DNA of 64,000 nucleotides from Lachnospiraceae bacterium (GCA_029054245.1 JAIDFQ010000041.1:1-64000); one strand, 5' to 3'. Shown: positions 18,199 through 28,282, counted from the first letter of the stretch. The notes: generated from the letters alone by a model not told the origin. Numbers and translations: made by a program.

Positions 18199-18894
18199 TT
18201 AAATTTCCTGCTGATTTATAATGTCATTCACAATCTTGCCGTCCATGATCCGTATGATGCGTCTGGCTTTGGCGGCAATATCGTTATCATGGGTAATCAG
18301 AATCACAGTTCTTCCCTCCGCATGTAATCCCTTCAATATTTCCATGATTTCCTTGGTGGAACCAGAATCAAGGTTTCCGGTAGGCTCATCTGCAAGGATC
18401 ACCGGAGGCGCCTGCGCTATCGCTCTCGCTATGGCAACTCTCTGCTGCTGCCCGCCGCTCATCTCGGAAGGCTTGTGATCCATCCTAGCCTTCAGTCCCA
18501 CTTTTTCGAGCGCTGTTTTGGAAAGCTGCATCCTCTCTTTTTTCCCAACGCCGCGGTAAATCAGGGGAAGTTCCACATTCTCAATGGCTGTGAGTCCTGA
18601 AATCAAATTAAATCCCTGGAAAATAAATCCAATTTCTCTGTTTCTGATATCTGACAGATCATCATCTGTAAGTCCTAAAACATCCTGTCCATTTAATATG
18701 TATGTGCCGCTGGAAGGCACGTCCAGACATCCTAGCATGTTCATCAGAGTGGATTTACCGGAGCCAGACTGTCCAATGATGGCTACAAATTCATTCTTAT
18801 CAATCCTTAAATTCACGTGATCCAATGCCCGGACCTCATTCTCTCCCGGATTGTATATCTTACACATATCCTGGATTTCAATTAATTCATTCAT
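18199..18894 (-). CDS. MacB/LolD-type ABC transporter ATPase
   Basis: 231 residues with Walker A GQSGSGKST (about 40-48), Q-loop FIFQGFNL, signature MSGGQQQRVAIARA (about 142-155), Walker B VILADEPTGNLD and switch His in LITHD. GQSGSGKSTLMNMLG and FQGFNLI are typical of the MacB/LolD/FtsE-like class. It is the first gene of the exporter operon, directly after the promoter at 18931-18958. Confidence 0.95.
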   Translation of the reverse strand: MNELIEIQDMCKIYNPGENEVRALDHVNLRIDKNEFVAIIGQSGSGKSTLMNMLGCLDVPSSGTYILNGQDVLGLTDDDLSDIRNREIGFIFQGFNLISGLTAIENVELPLIYRGVGKKERMQLSKTALEKVGLKARMDHKPSEMSGGQQQRVAIARAIAQAPPVILADEPTGNLDSGSTKEIMEILKGLHAEGRTVILITHDNDIAAKARRIIRIMDGKIVNDIINQQEI

Positions 18895-18930
18895 TCGTCT
18901 ATGCGCTCCTTCATTTATTTGTACTATTGT

Positions 18931-18958
18931 ATTATATAACTAGAACACGATTTGTCAA
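18931..18958 (-). promoter_or_regulatory. consensus promoter of the MacB-like operon
   Basis: Perfect TTGACA (18958-18953) and perfect TATAAT (18936-18931) on the minus strand, 16 bases apart. The -10 box lies 36 bases before the ATG. With both boxes perfect it should be strong unless repressed. Confidence 0.85.
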
Positions 18959-19110
18959 GACTCTAATCACAAAATACCCTATTTTTGTCGTGAAATTGTC
19001 CACCACACATTATAACGAATTATATGGGGAAAAAATTACAACATACTATAAATTTTTCTTAATTTTATCTAAAGAAATTTGGTGTATGCTTTCATTCCTT
19101 TATTCTATTC

Positions 19111-20862
19111 TCATTCATAAGCAAAAGAAAATACTACTTTCCGGTTAAAAAGTAGTATTTTCCGTACCAAATCTTCAAATTCCGCCTTGTATTCATCCTC
19201 CAACTCCATCCCCTTGAGTACAGACAGCACATGCTCCACCGATGCATCCTCTGGATATGCGCTATGGGATGCCAAGAGCCCAAACTCTGCCACCGCCGCC
19301 GCAAACTTAAAATCTTCTCCCGGCTCATAGGTATAGCTGTCATAATCCACCGGATATTGTAAAAGATTGCTGGTATTTTCCGCCGGCTTTTTGTACCGGA
19401 TGCTGATGGTCAGCCACTCCTCTTCCATCGCCTTGCTGTCAGCGTCGGAGGCACTCAATTCCTCTTTATACTTATCGCTATATTTCAAATCTTCTATCTC
19501 GCTCTCGCTCATCGCCCCAAGAGGCTTTTTCAGTATCAATTCATACATTGCCGTAACGCTGTGACCTGCGCCAATTTCACCGGCATCTTTCGCATCGTCA
19601 TCAAAATCCTTTCTGTCCATTGCCCTGTTCTCATAACCGATCAGCCTGTACTGCTCCACCACCGCCGGATTGAATTCCACCTGGAATTTAACATCCTTGC
19701 AGATGGTAAGAAGGGTGGCTGTCATTTCTGTCTGCAAAACCTTTTTTGCCTCCCAGAAGCTGTCGATATACGCATAATTTCCATTTCCCTTATCTGCCAG
19801 CGTTTCCATTTTGTTGTCCTTGATATTGCCTGTTCCAAATCCCAATACGGACAGGAAAATGCCTGACTCTTTCTTTTCAGAAATAAGCGCTTCCAACTCC
19901 TCTTCCGTGGTCATACCAATGTTCAGATCCCCATCTGTTGCAAGTATGATCCGGTTGTTGCCGCCCTCAATGAAATTCTCCTCAGCAATCCTGTACGCTG
20001 TTTCAATCCCCTTGCTTCCATAGGTGCCGCCGCTTGGTCTTAAGGCATTAAGGGCTCTTTTGATTTTACTGGTCCGGTCGCCGCTTACGCCCTCCAGTAC
20101 CACCTTATCCTCTGACGCATAAGTGACAATGGAAATCCTGTCCTTATCTGTGAGATTTTCCGCCAGAAGACTGAAGGCATCCTGCAAAAGAGGAAGCTTA
20201 TCATCATCTCCCATGGAGCCGGAAACGTCCAAAAGAAATACCAGATTAGAGGCAGGCGCATCCGCGTAATCAATCTTTTGTGTTTTTAATCCGATTGTCA
20301 AAAGCTGTGCTTCCTCGTTCCAGGGGCACCGGCTGATTACGGTTGTCACACCGAACGGTTCGCTGCCCTCTGGTTCCTTGTAATCATATGTAAAGTAATT
20401 AATCATCTCTTCTACTCTGACAGCACCCTCTGGAATCTCATCCAGCAAATAGCCGTCCAAAATCATCCTGCGCAGGTTACTGTAGGAAGCAGTATCCACA
20501 TCCGCTGCAAACGTAGACAATGACTGATTCAATACAGAAGAAAAGCCCTTCTCGTTCCATTTGCTGTATTCTTCCGTGTTTTCAATAAATTCATCGGTTC
20601 GATAGCAGGACTCGGCATAACTTGCTCCTTCTGCTCCCGATTTGGCTATATATCCCTCTCCTGCCGTCCCATCATCATAACCTTCATCGGTCACATCGGC
20701 GGAATCATTCCACAAAGCGGACTCATCTGTAGGTGCTTCTGTCTCCGCCGTCGCATTCCCACTATCTTTTGAACCATTTAAATTCCTGCCAGCACCACAT
20801 CCCGACAGCGCTCCCAATACAAAAGCTGCACTCAAAATCATTGCCACTAATCTTTTTCTCAT
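19111..20862 (-). CDS. von Willebrand factor A domain lipoprotein (YfbK-like)
   Basis: 583 residues. A lipoprotein signal ends in LSGC (Cys about residue 22) followed by a D/E/T-rich linker. Then come the segment typical for this family (STFAADVDTASYSNLRRMI, about 116-134), a VWA domain with an intact MIDAS motif DVSGSMG (about 212) and a later ATDGDLNIG, and a C-terminal domain of the YfbK type. The protein would be anchored outside and bind a metal-dependent partner. The specific role is unknown. The gene stands alone between two ABC systems. Confidence 0.9.
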   Translation of the reverse strand: MRKRLVAMILSAAFVLGALSGCGAGRNLNGSKDSGNATAETEAPTDESALWNDSADVTDEGYDDGTAGEGYIAKSGAEGASYAESCYRTDEFIENTEEYSKWNEKGFSSVLNQSLSTFAADVDTASYSNLRRMILDGYLLDEIPEGAVRVEEMINYFTYDYKEPEGSEPFGVTTVISRCPWNEEAQLLTIGLKTQKIDYADAPASNLVFLLDVSGSMGDDDKLPLLQDAFSLLAENLTDKDRISIVTYASEDKVVLEGVSGDRTSKIKRALNALRPSGGTYGSKGIETAYRIAEENFIEGGNNRIILATDGDLNIGMTTEEELEALISEKKESGIFLSVLGFGTGNIKDNKMETLADKGNGNYAYIDSFWEAKKVLQTEMTATLLTICKDVKFQVEFNPAVVEQYRLIGYENRAMDRKDFDDDAKDAGEIGAGHSVTAMYELILKKPLGAMSESEIEDLKYSDKYKEELSASDADSKAMEEEWLTISIRYKKPAENTSNLLQYPVDYDSYTYEPGEDFKFAAAVAEFGLLASHSAYPEDASVEHVLSVLKGMELEDEYKAEFEDLVRKILLFNRKVVFSFAYE

Positions 20863-21017
20863 AATAACGCCTCCTCTGCATATTAGCCTTACATAAAATA
20901 CTTTTCATCATAAAGACAAGTTTCCATCCAAGTATATTTATGATACGCAGGAGAAGGCGCATTTTTATGGAATAAAATAAATATTTTGTTCGTACACCCA
21001 TGCGTTAAAGTCTACAA

Positions 21018-21818
21018 TTAGTTCCCCGCACTTTCATATACATGTGTCCCCTTGTTAAACACTGCATAGGCAATGCACCAGAAAACTGCTGCTATTACGC
21101 ATTCGATTCCAATGGCTGCCCCAGAAGCCTCGCTCTTTAAGAAAAATCTTGCCGGCAGGTATGCCACGAATGCAAAGGGAATCACCCAGGTAATCAGAAA
21201 GCGGATTCCCTTTGCATAAATTTCTGTAGGGTACTTTGCAAAATCCGCCGTTTCATATGCCAGCTGCAAAAAGGGACCGCTGGTTTTAATCCAGAATGCC
21301 AGCGATGCAAAGAACAATTTGATAGACGTATAAATAAGGGCGCCGGCAAAAATGGATACAAAGAACAGTACCCCATGGACCGGATCTGTGATGACAATCC
21401 CTTTTGACAGAGAGCGCACCACCAGAATCGTCCCCACCAGAAGTTCCCCTAAGGCATCCGGTTGAAGCTTTTCTGCTATGACTTGGAAAAAAATGTTCAT
21501 GGGACGCAGCATATAACGGTCAAAATCACCGTTAAGGACGATCCGCCATGCCACCAGCCAGATATTATCCGTAAAAAGATGATCGATTCCCCTTGGAATC
21601 TGGGCAAATCCATAAATAAAAATCAACTGGTCCAGCGTCCACCCTTTAAGAGACGGAATTTGCTCAAATACCAGATACAAAAAAGCAATGCCCATAATCT
21701 GTGTAAAGAAAAACCCAAACAAACCCATCAGGAAATCAACCTTGGACTGCATGATCGTTTTTATAAACTGGGTAATCAAAACCCGGTAAAGGCGCAGATA
21801 GCGTTTACATGTTTTCAT
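21018..21818 (-). CDS. ABC-2 family transporter permease, second subunit
   Basis: About 266 residues with six membrane spans. Three ATG codons follow each other at 21824, 21821 and 21818; GGGAGG touches the first one, so I choose 21818 with a six-base spacing, which is the best. The upstream gene ends at 21821, so the two genes overlap or touch and are translationally coupled. The FDRYMLRPMNIFFQVIAE segment is typical of the paired ABC-2 permeases that occur with an ATPase of this type. Substrate unknown. Confidence 0.88.
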   Translation of the reverse strand: MKTCKRYLRLYRVLITQFIKTIMQSKVDFLMGLFGFFFTQIMGIAFLYLVFEQIPSLKGWTLDQLIFIYGFAQIPRGIDHLFTDNIWLVAWRIVLNGDFDRYMLRPMNIFFQVIAEKLQPDALGELLVGTILVVRSLSKGIVITDPVHGVLFFVSIFAGALIYTSIKLFFASLAFWIKTSGPFLQLAYETADFAKYPTEIYAKGIRFLITWVIPFAFVAYLPARFFLKSEASGAAIGIECVIAAVFWCIAYAVFNKGTHVYESAGN

Positions 21819-21820
21819 CA

Positions 21821-22639
21821 TCATCCTCCCAACACCACCAGACGTCTGGTCACTCTTTTCCATATGATACTGCCCAACACATAGAGAATCACAATCCATA
21901 CCGCCTGCCGCAGGAGTACGAACGCCAGCATCTTGCCGCTGTACTTCCCAAGATAAATCATCACCGGCGTATAAATCATGGAGGAAAAGGGCAGAAACTC
22001 AAACAGGGTCTGCACCGCCTGTGGGAAAAAGCTGATAGGAATCAGCTGTCCCGTCAAAAAGCCCAAAAGCGCTTCCTGCACCATCATCAGCCCCAGAATA
22101 TAGGTCGTAAAAAAGGCAATCATCCCAAAGCAGAAATCAAACAATACATAAATCAGAAAACTCATGATACAGCTTATAAGGTACAAAACAATCCTTCCTG
22201 CCGTAACCGGCGCCAATCCCAGCACCGTCACTTTATAGATTTCCACCCCGATCCAGATAAAGACGCTGGGGGCTAAGAAATTGTAGATCATACTGCCTAC
22301 CGCCCTGGAAATCAGACTCAGGCGGTAATCAATGGGTTTGATCAGATTCATTGCAACCGTACCTTTTACCACATCTTCGCTGACGCAGTCCGAAATAGGA
22401 ATCATCACAGACGACGTCACATAGACCATAAACACATAGACAATCATCTCACTTTGAGACAGCCCGCCGATCACCGCCTTATCGGAACTTCTATAAACCG
22501 CCATCCAAAGATAATAACTGATAAAGGATTTAAACAGGCTGATCAGAATAAACAGATAAAATGCACCCTTATATGCCATCTTGCGCTTTAATTCATTGGC
22601 GGCAAAGGGCAGATAGATTCTCAATCTTTTTCCCATCAT
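21821..22639 (-). CDS. ABC-2 family transporter permease, first subunit
   Basis: 272 residues, six predicted spans, with the homologous GTVAMNLIKPIDYRLSLISRAVGS stretch seen in the sister permease. It overlaps the ATPase gene by four bases (ATGA), so the three proteins should be made in balance. Together they form an exporter of heterodimeric permease type; no substrate gene lies beside it. Confidence 0.9.
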   Translation of the reverse strand: MMGKRLRIYLPFAANELKRKMAYKGAFYLFILISLFKSFISYYLWMAVYRSSDKAVIGGLSQSEMIVYVFMVYVTSSVMIPISDCVSEDVVKGTVAMNLIKPIDYRLSLISRAVGSMIYNFLAPSVFIWIGVEIYKVTVLGLAPVTAGRIVLYLISCIMSFLIYVLFDFCFGMIAFFTTYILGLMMVQEALLGFLTGQLIPISFFPQAVQTLFEFLPFSSMIYTPVMIYLGKYSGKMLAFVLLRQAVWIVILYVLGSIIWKRVTRRLVVLGG

Positions 22640-23655
22640 GCTCCCTCCACTGCGCCGTGATTGTAGATTTCCTTCACAATCTGGGCAAGCTCTGTTTCCT
22701 GTATCTGTACGTCTTTGATTTCCACCCTGTCCATGACTGCTGAAAGGATCTGGGGCACCTGCAGCTTATGCTTGTCAAAGGTAACGGTGAGGGTACTGTT
22801 TTCCTTATCATATTCCGCAAGGCATTCCTGTTCCTGCGCACCCAGCGTCTTCGCAAGGTCAAGGTCCTTTACCTTATAGGGCTGCCTGATTTCCATGGAC
22901 ACCTTTCTTTTCGTTCCATAAGTATCCTTCAGCTTGTCAAGGGATCCATCATAAATCTTTCTGCCCTCATCAATGATTATGATCCTGCTGCAAAGTTCCT
23001 CGATATCACCGATATCATGGGTGGTCAGGATAACCGTCGTCTGATACTTCTCATTGATTTCCTTGATTGCCTCCCGGATATTATCCTTAACCACCAGATC
23101 AAGCCCAATAGTGGGTTCATCCAGATAAAGGACTTTCGGATTATGCAATAATGCCGCGCCCAAGTCTGCCCGCATGCGCTGCCCTAAAGAAAGGGTTCGG
23201 ACCGGTCTGTCAAAAAATTCTTCCAATGCCAGTACTCTGTTTAAAAATGCCATCTGTTCCTTGTAGCTTTCGTCTGATACATCGTAAATTTCCTTCAGTA
23301 TGGTAAAAGATTCGCTTAACGGCAGGTCCCACCAGAGCTGGGTCCTCTGCCCGAATACCACGCCGATATTCTGTGCGTTCTCGCGCCTCCTTTTGCTCGG
23401 GTCTATACCTGCCACCCGGCAGGTTCCCTTGGTGGGGTTCAAGATTCCCGTCATCATCTTGATGGTGGTGGATTTGCCGGCGCCGTTGCTGCCGATATAT
23501 CCTACAATTTCCCCCTTCCCTATAGAAAAGGAGATATCGTCCACTGCTGTCTTTAAAATTTTCTCATTGGAAAATAAACCTTTGATGGCGCCCCGAAGCC
23601 CCGGATATTTCTTGGGGGATACGAAGTCCTTGGAAATGTGATTTACTTCAATCAT
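22636..23655 (-). CDS. ABC-2 exporter ATPase
   Basis: 339 residues. Walker A GSNGAGKST (about 58-66), Q-loop FGQRTQLWWDLP, signature LSLGQRMRADLGAALLHNP, Walker B VLYLDEPTIGLD and switch His in LTTHD. The FGQRTQLWW variant of the Q-loop and the C-terminal regulatory domain (about 240-339) are typical of this subgroup working with the two ABC-2 permeases. Upstream is a possible -10 (TATACT) near 23770, but no good -35 box. Confidence 0.93.
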   Translation of the reverse strand: MIEVNHISKDFVSPKKYPGLRGAIKGLFSNEKILKTAVDDISFSIGKGEIVGYIGSNGAGKSTTIKMMTGILNPTKGTCRVAGIDPSKRRRENAQNIGVVFGQRTQLWWDLPLSESFTILKEIYDVSDESYKEQMAFLNRVLALEEFFDRPVRTLSLGQRMRADLGAALLHNPKVLYLDEPTIGLDLVVKDNIREAIKEINEKYQTTVILTTHDIGDIEELCSRIIIIDEGRKIYDGSLDKLKDTYGTKRKVSMEIRQPYKVKDLDLAKTLGAQEQECLAEYDKENSTLTVTFDKHKLQVPQILSAVMDRVEIKDVQIQETELAQIVKEIYNHGAVEGA

Positions 23656-23881
23656 AAAATCTAGTCCCTCTCATAATGTCTGCATGCTGCTTTGATTCCC
23701 GCGAGCAATGAGCCAAACGATGGCTTTAGGCATTTGGCGACTGCCGCAAGGTTATTGACTTTCCAAGTATATCATAAAAAAAGAATACTTACTTGATAAA
23801 ATGGGTTATGTGTTTTTTAGAATAACAAGAAATAAAAAGACTTGCAAGAAGAAAAAGGGATGAAAAGCCAGACCGCAATCA

Positions 23882-25420
23882 TTACTTCTTCCTCTTTTTC
23901 TTCATCTGCTTTGCCTTTTTGCAATTCTTCGATTTCTTTTCCTTCCCTACATCAACAACGTTTTCTACCACCAATCCGTGTTCCAATTCTATATCAAAAT
24001 ATTCCTGATTTTCTACTCCAAACTCTAATTCCTCCAAGCACTCTGCAATTGTCCGATCTGGATTTTTCCCCGAATCTTCAATTTCTTCCGTCTCTTTAAA
24101 GCTTTCAACTTTTTCAAGATCTTCAGCAATTTCCGCCTCGCCGCCCTCCTGCCGTTCCATATTTTCCCCACCCACAGATTCATTGCAGCCCTCCGTCTCC
24201 GCTTGTTCATGCGCCAACATCTTATCCCTAGGAATGCTGCCGGATAAAATCAGCGCCAATTTCGCACAGACCGGTCCCGCCATTTCATACAAAACGGATG
24301 AGGACAGGATAATCGTAAGCAAAAGCTTCCCCGTCTCTTCCGGCAGGATGCGCTGCCCTAAAAAGGCAAGTCCAATCGCCACCCCCGCCTGAGGAATCAA
24401 AGCTAATCCCATGTAGTTCCTGATTTCCCTGCTTGTTTTGGTAATCAGACAGCTTATATAGGTTCCTGCGTATTTGCCGATGATGCGCAGAAGAAAATAA
24501 CTTATGCCGATAGCCCCCGCCGTCCCCAGCGCTCCCATGTCAAGATTCATGCCGGAAACGATGAAGAAGATGGACATGATCGGCGGCGAAAAATTGTTTA
24601 ATTGTCTGTAAAGCTTTTTGTCCTGCGTCAGGTTAATATATGCCGCGCCGAAAACCATACAGGATAACAGCGGAGAGATATCAAGCCACGCACAGATGCC
24701 GGAAATTCCTACCAGCATGGCGATTGCCAGAATCAGCCGGTTGTCCTTGCTTCTTGCAGGAATGAGGAGCCTGCTTAAGAAATAGCCGCAGAAAAATCCA
24801 AAGACCAACGCCAGAATATTATAGAAAACAGGCAGCATCACGTCTTTTGCTGTAACTGCTCCTGCGCCAGAGCTTCCTGCAATTGCTGCCACGATGCTGA
24901 ACGCCATCAGGCAGACCACATCGTCCAGCGCAACAATCTGCAACAGGGTATTAACGAACTCTCCTTTTGCTTTATACTGATTGATTGTCATCATGGTACT
25001 CGCCGGCGCTGTGGCGGTTGCAATTGCCCCCAAAATCAAAGCAAACTTAAAATCAAGTCCAAAAATCACTGTTGCTGTAAGAGTAACCAGCAGTCCCGCC
25101 GCCAATGTCTCGAACAGTGTAATGATGATAATCTTGCTGCCAGTTTTTACTATGACCTCTTTTTTAAAGAATTTTCCTACACCAAATGCGATAAAGGCAA
25201 GCGCCACATCGCTGACAAATCCCATATTTCCAATCATCTTCGCCGGTATCAGGTCAAGTCCGCAAGGCCCGATTAAAATTCCCGCCAATATGTAGCCGCT
25301 GACTTTGGGAAGGTTCAGCGTGTTGGTCAGCCGGGTCATAATGAATCCCGCAAAGAGGATGATCGATAACACCAGCAAAATCTGGGTTCCTTCACTTGCT
25401 CCGTTTAAATATCCATTCAA
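23882..25420 (-). CDS. CPA2-type cation/proton antiporter with charged C-terminal tail
   Basis: 512 residues. The first 390 hold 12-13 membrane spans of the Na+/H+ exchanger fold with GYILAGILIGP (span 2) and ALDDVVCLMAFS (the acidic transport motif, about 165). The tail (about 400-512) begins very acidic and ends with a lysine-rich block (KSKNCKKAKQMKKKRKK). It has neither a TrkA-N nor another known regulatory domain. It comes 43 bases after the isomerase gene and may be the last gene of the sugar operon. Confidence 0.88.
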   Translation of the reverse strand: MNGYLNGASEGTQILLVLSIILFAGFIMTRLTNTLNLPKVSGYILAGILIGPCGLDLIPAKMIGNMGFVSDVALAFIAFGVGKFFKKEVIVKTGSKIIIITLFETLAAGLLVTLTATVIFGLDFKFALILGAIATATAPASTMMTINQYKAKGEFVNTLLQIVALDDVVCLMAFSIVAAIAGSSGAGAVTAKDVMLPVFYNILALVFGFFCGYFLSRLLIPARSKDNRLILAIAMLVGISGICAWLDISPLLSCMVFGAAYINLTQDKKLYRQLNNFSPPIMSIFFIVSGMNLDMGALGTAGAIGISYFLLRIIGKYAGTYISCLITKTSREIRNYMGLALIPQAGVAIGLAFLGQRILPEETGKLLLTIILSSSVLYEMAGPVCAKLALILSGSIPRDKMLAHEQAETEGCNESVGGENMERQEGGEAEIAEDLEKVESFKETEEIEDSGKNPDRTIAECLEELEFGVENQEYFDIELEHGLVVENVVDVGKEKKSKNCKKAKQMKKKRKK

Positions 25421-25462
25421 TTTCCATCCCCCCTGCCTGTTACTTGCTACATTCCCTCTGCC

Positions 25463-26347
25463 TTACGAAAGTGACAAAAGATACGCGCCGATTTCGTATG
25501 CCAGCCTAAGTGCCGTCTCGATGACCGCATCCGGCAGACGGTTTAAATAGTTGTGGACTTCATAGCAGAAATCCCCCTTATAATTGATTTCCTTAAGTGT
25601 AAGCATCACCTCTTCCCAGGGAACTGTCCCCGTCATGGGAAGCACATGCATTAAAGTATTATCGGTTTTGCTGTATGTGTCCGACACATGTGTGGCAAAT
25701 AAAAGATCTCCTATATAAAGCAATGCCTCCCGCTGATTTTGTCCCATAATATCTGCATGTTCAAAATCCCAGCAGATTCCGATCCGGCCGCTGCCAAAAG
25801 ATTTCACGAAAGATACCAGTTCTTCCGGATAAGCGCCGAACTTTCTTCTTGGAGCAATCCCATAATCACACATGTTCTCAATGGCAAGCCGCATACCCCA
25901 GCTTTCCATCTGTTCAACAATAGGTGCAAAGTATTCCCGGTTGCCGGAAATGGAATTTTTCACAATATCCACTCCCTCCCATCTGGTTTCCGGATGGAGC
26001 ACACAAGTATGGGCGCCTACCCGCCTGCAACAGTCAAAAGAACGCTGCTGCAGACGTCTATGATACGCCTTTTTCTCTTCACTTAAGGTTTCGTCTAAAA
26101 AAGGATAAAAATAGGCATGACACTGGCCAAACTTAACTCCCAGCTTCGCCGCACACTCCGCCACATCGTCAATCCACCATTCCCATCTGTCTGAAAGAAA
26201 CTCTGTCCCAGGCAGAGACCAGTCATAAAAATTAAGATCAAAAATCTGAAAACCAGCCGCTGATACCATCTCTAACGTCTTTGGCAAATCGAATCTTTTT
26301 CCGTCCGGTCTCAAATACAGAAGATTTGTTGAAGTCGCAAGCCTCAT
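25463..26347 (-). CDS. sugar phosphate isomerase/epimerase-like TIM barrel
   Basis: 294 residues from the ATG at 26347, which has AGAGG eight bases upstream; an in-frame GTG at 26356 is less well placed. The fold is of the xylose isomerase-like TIM-barrel family (also AP endonuclease 2, IolE): ENMCDYG, CWDFEHADIM and HVSDTY carry the expected metal-binding Glu, Asp and His. It overlaps the end of the promoter-distal part of a sugar import operon, 12 bases after the HAD-SIS gene, so isomerisation of the imported sugar is likely. Exact substrate unknown. Confidence 0.85.
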   Translation of the reverse strand: MRLATSTNLLYLRPDGKRFDLPKTLEMVSAAGFQIFDLNFYDWSLPGTEFLSDRWEWWIDDVAECAAKLGVKFGQCHAYFYPFLDETLSEEKKAYHRRLQQRSFDCCRRVGAHTCVLHPETRWEGVDIVKNSISGNREYFAPIVEQMESWGMRLAIENMCDYGIAPRRKFGAYPEELVSFVKSFGSGRIGICWDFEHADIMGQNQREALLYIGDLLFATHVSDTYSKTDNTLMHVLPMTGTVPWEEVMLTLKEINYKGDFCYEVHNYLNRLPDAVIETALRLAYEIGAYLLSLS

Positions 26348-26359
26348 CCCATTCACCTC

Positions 26360-28282
26360 TCACAGTTCCTTTTTCTCTTTGATAAACGCCCCGCCTGCCG
26401 CGAAGCTCCACGGTCCTAAGCATCCCCTGCAATTCTTTTCTCCCAACATGGCGCCCATATATCCTGCAAGGATACAGACCGGCACATACTGTGTCAATGC
26501 CATTGCCGGCAGGAAGGATGCAGAAGGAACCTGAATACAGGGAACCTTTACCCCTAAGTCTTCCTCCGTACCATCTGTAATCACCAAAGTAGGACGTCCC
26601 AGCCGGACACTGTAGCACACAGCTTCTTTGGTCCGATCATAACCGGGGGCTTTTACAGATGCAATAAAAATCGTCCCACATTTATCGATATCTTTCACAA
26701 AGTTGTTCATATGAAACCATTCTTCTGAATTGATCTGCATAGCAAAAGCGCCCGTAATCTCTAAAATCTTTGCATGACTAAAAAAGGCGCTGCCATATTC
26801 CATACCGCTTCCCACAAAATCAAAACCTGTCATCTCCCTCCAGTCCTTTGCAAGCTGGAATAAAGGTTCTTCCCATGTGGGAAGATATTCTATAAGCAGC
26901 TCTCCCTGCCTTTTGATTTCCTCATAATAGAACTGACTCTTTGCCTCATCATGTACGCCCCGCCTCTCTCCCATGGCAATTCCAAATAACAAAAGAGCAA
27001 GCAGGCTTGAAAAATAAGTACGGTTGCCGGGACCTCCTTCAAATGGGGACAAAGGAAGCAACAGCACCTTCTTTGCCCGGTTTCCAATATCAGAATCTTT
27101 GTTCTTCGTTACCGCAAGGGTCAAAGCGCCACAGGCATTTGCTTTCTTAGTGATTTCTTTGATACGGAATCCATTCCCGGAAATGCTTACAACAATCACC
27201 AGCGTCTTATCCGTCATACGCTCCTTCCTATAATACCGGCTAAAATCCATGGCATTTACCAGTTCTACCGGCAGATCAGTCAGTTCTTCCATGGGATAAC
27301 GAAGGGCAAGACCTGCCGCATAGGAGTCGCCGCAGCCGGTAAGAATCAGCCGGTCCACCTGTTCAAGCGCTCCATCCTCAAGTAATTCTCTCACCTGATT
27401 TTTCAAATCCTCAAACTGTTCTTTCAAAACAATGGGAAGATTATAAGACTGACGCCTAAGAGAGTTATCCATAGCTGACCGCCATGCATCCGCCCCCGTA
27501 AATTTGTCCACCGCTTCCATCACCCCCAGATAGCACTTTTCTTTTGTCACATAGTCCGCGGCTTCTTTGGCGGCGGGCTGGGCATTCCCTACTGCAACGC
27601 CTATGCCTGCTGCCTTTATCATGTTGACATCGTTTAAGTCATCGCCTACGAACAGGATTTCATCCATGGACAAATTCATCAGTCTTGCCAGTTCACGGAC
27701 TCCATTTTCTTTTGTCGCCTCCGCGCTTTGAATATCGATTGCCTTGTTTCCATACGGTATATACTCGATGGAAGATGGCAGTTCTTTTAAAAGCTCTTCT
27801 ATGACATGGATGCTTCCGTCCCGCACTGCCGCCATGACAATCACCTTTTCCAGTTCCAGAGTTTCCCATGTTTCTTCTGTAAAATCAGGCTGTGTGAAAT
27901 AACGGTTATGATTTTCCTGCTGGGAAAGGACAAAGGGGGTTTCCCTGTACGCATACTCCATCCCGTCCACGCTGTAGATCACAGCCATCCCCATCTCATC
28001 CGCTGTTTCAAAAACCTTCCGTAACGGTTTAAGGGGGATGGTTCTCTTAGCGAGAACCTCTCCCTTTCTTACAACACTCCCTCCATTGCAGGCAATATAA
28101 GGAACTTCGATTCCCAACTGCTCCACATAATCTTTTACTAGCCCGGCACACCTTCCTGTTGCGATGGTATAATCAATCTGCTTTTCCTTAAGCTGCTTCA
28201 CGTAGCTGGTCATCGCATCATGTAAGATCTCATCTTTTCCCACAATGGTCCCATCCACGTCCGTTACAATCATCTTAACCAT
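26360..28282 (-). CDS. HAD (Cof-type) phosphatase fused to a SIS sugar isomerase/deglycase domain
   Basis: A 640-residue two-domain protein. Residues 1-265 are a Cof-type HAD hydrolase: DVDGT nucleophile motif (8-12), ATGRC, and VGDDLNDVNMIKAAGIGVAVGNA near residue 215. Residues about 275-640 are a double SIS module with GCGDSYAAG (about 315), VVSISGNGF and EEWFHMNNF, the layout of GlmS, AgaS and FrlB-type sugar-amine isomerases and deglycases. The two families are normally separate proteins. The fusion suggests consecutive or opposed reactions on one sugar phosphate. It lies directly after the sugar-binding protein gene. Confidence 0.9.
   Translation of the reverse strand: MVKMIVTDVDGTIVGKDEILHDAMTSYVKQLKEKQIDYTIATGRCAGLVKDYVEQLGIEVPYIACNGGSVVRKGEVLAKRTIPLKPLRKVFETADEMGMAVIYSVDGMEYAYRETPFVLSQQENHNRYFTQPDFTEETWETLELEKVIVMAAVRDGSIHVIEELLKELPSSIEYIPYGNKAIDIQSAEATKENGVRELARLMNLSMDEILFVGDDLNDVNMIKAAGIGVAVGNAQPAAKEAADYVTKEKCYLGVMEAVDKFTGADAWRSAMDNSLRRQSYNLPIVLKEQFEDLKNQVRELLEDGALEQVDRLILTGCGDSYAAGLALRYPMEELTDLPVELVNAMDFSRYYRKERMTDKTLVIVVSISGNGFRIKEITKKANACGALTLAVTKNKDSDIGNRAKKVLLLPLSPFEGGPGNRTYFSSLLALLLFGIAMGERRGVHDEAKSQFYYEEIKRQGELLIEYLPTWEEPLFQLAKDWREMTGFDFVGSGMEYGSAFFSHAKILEITGAFAMQINSEEWFHMNNFVKDIDKCGTIFIASVKAPGYDRTKEAVCYSVRLGRPTLVITDGTEEDLGVKVPCIQVPSASFLPAMALTQYVPVCILAGYMGAMLGEKNCRGCLGPWSFAAGGAFIKEKKEL

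Noticed and set aside
17468-18327. Plus-strand frames opposite the adaptor gene
   Set aside because: Serine/leucine/phenylalanine-rich shadows of a lysine- and glutamate-rich real gene.
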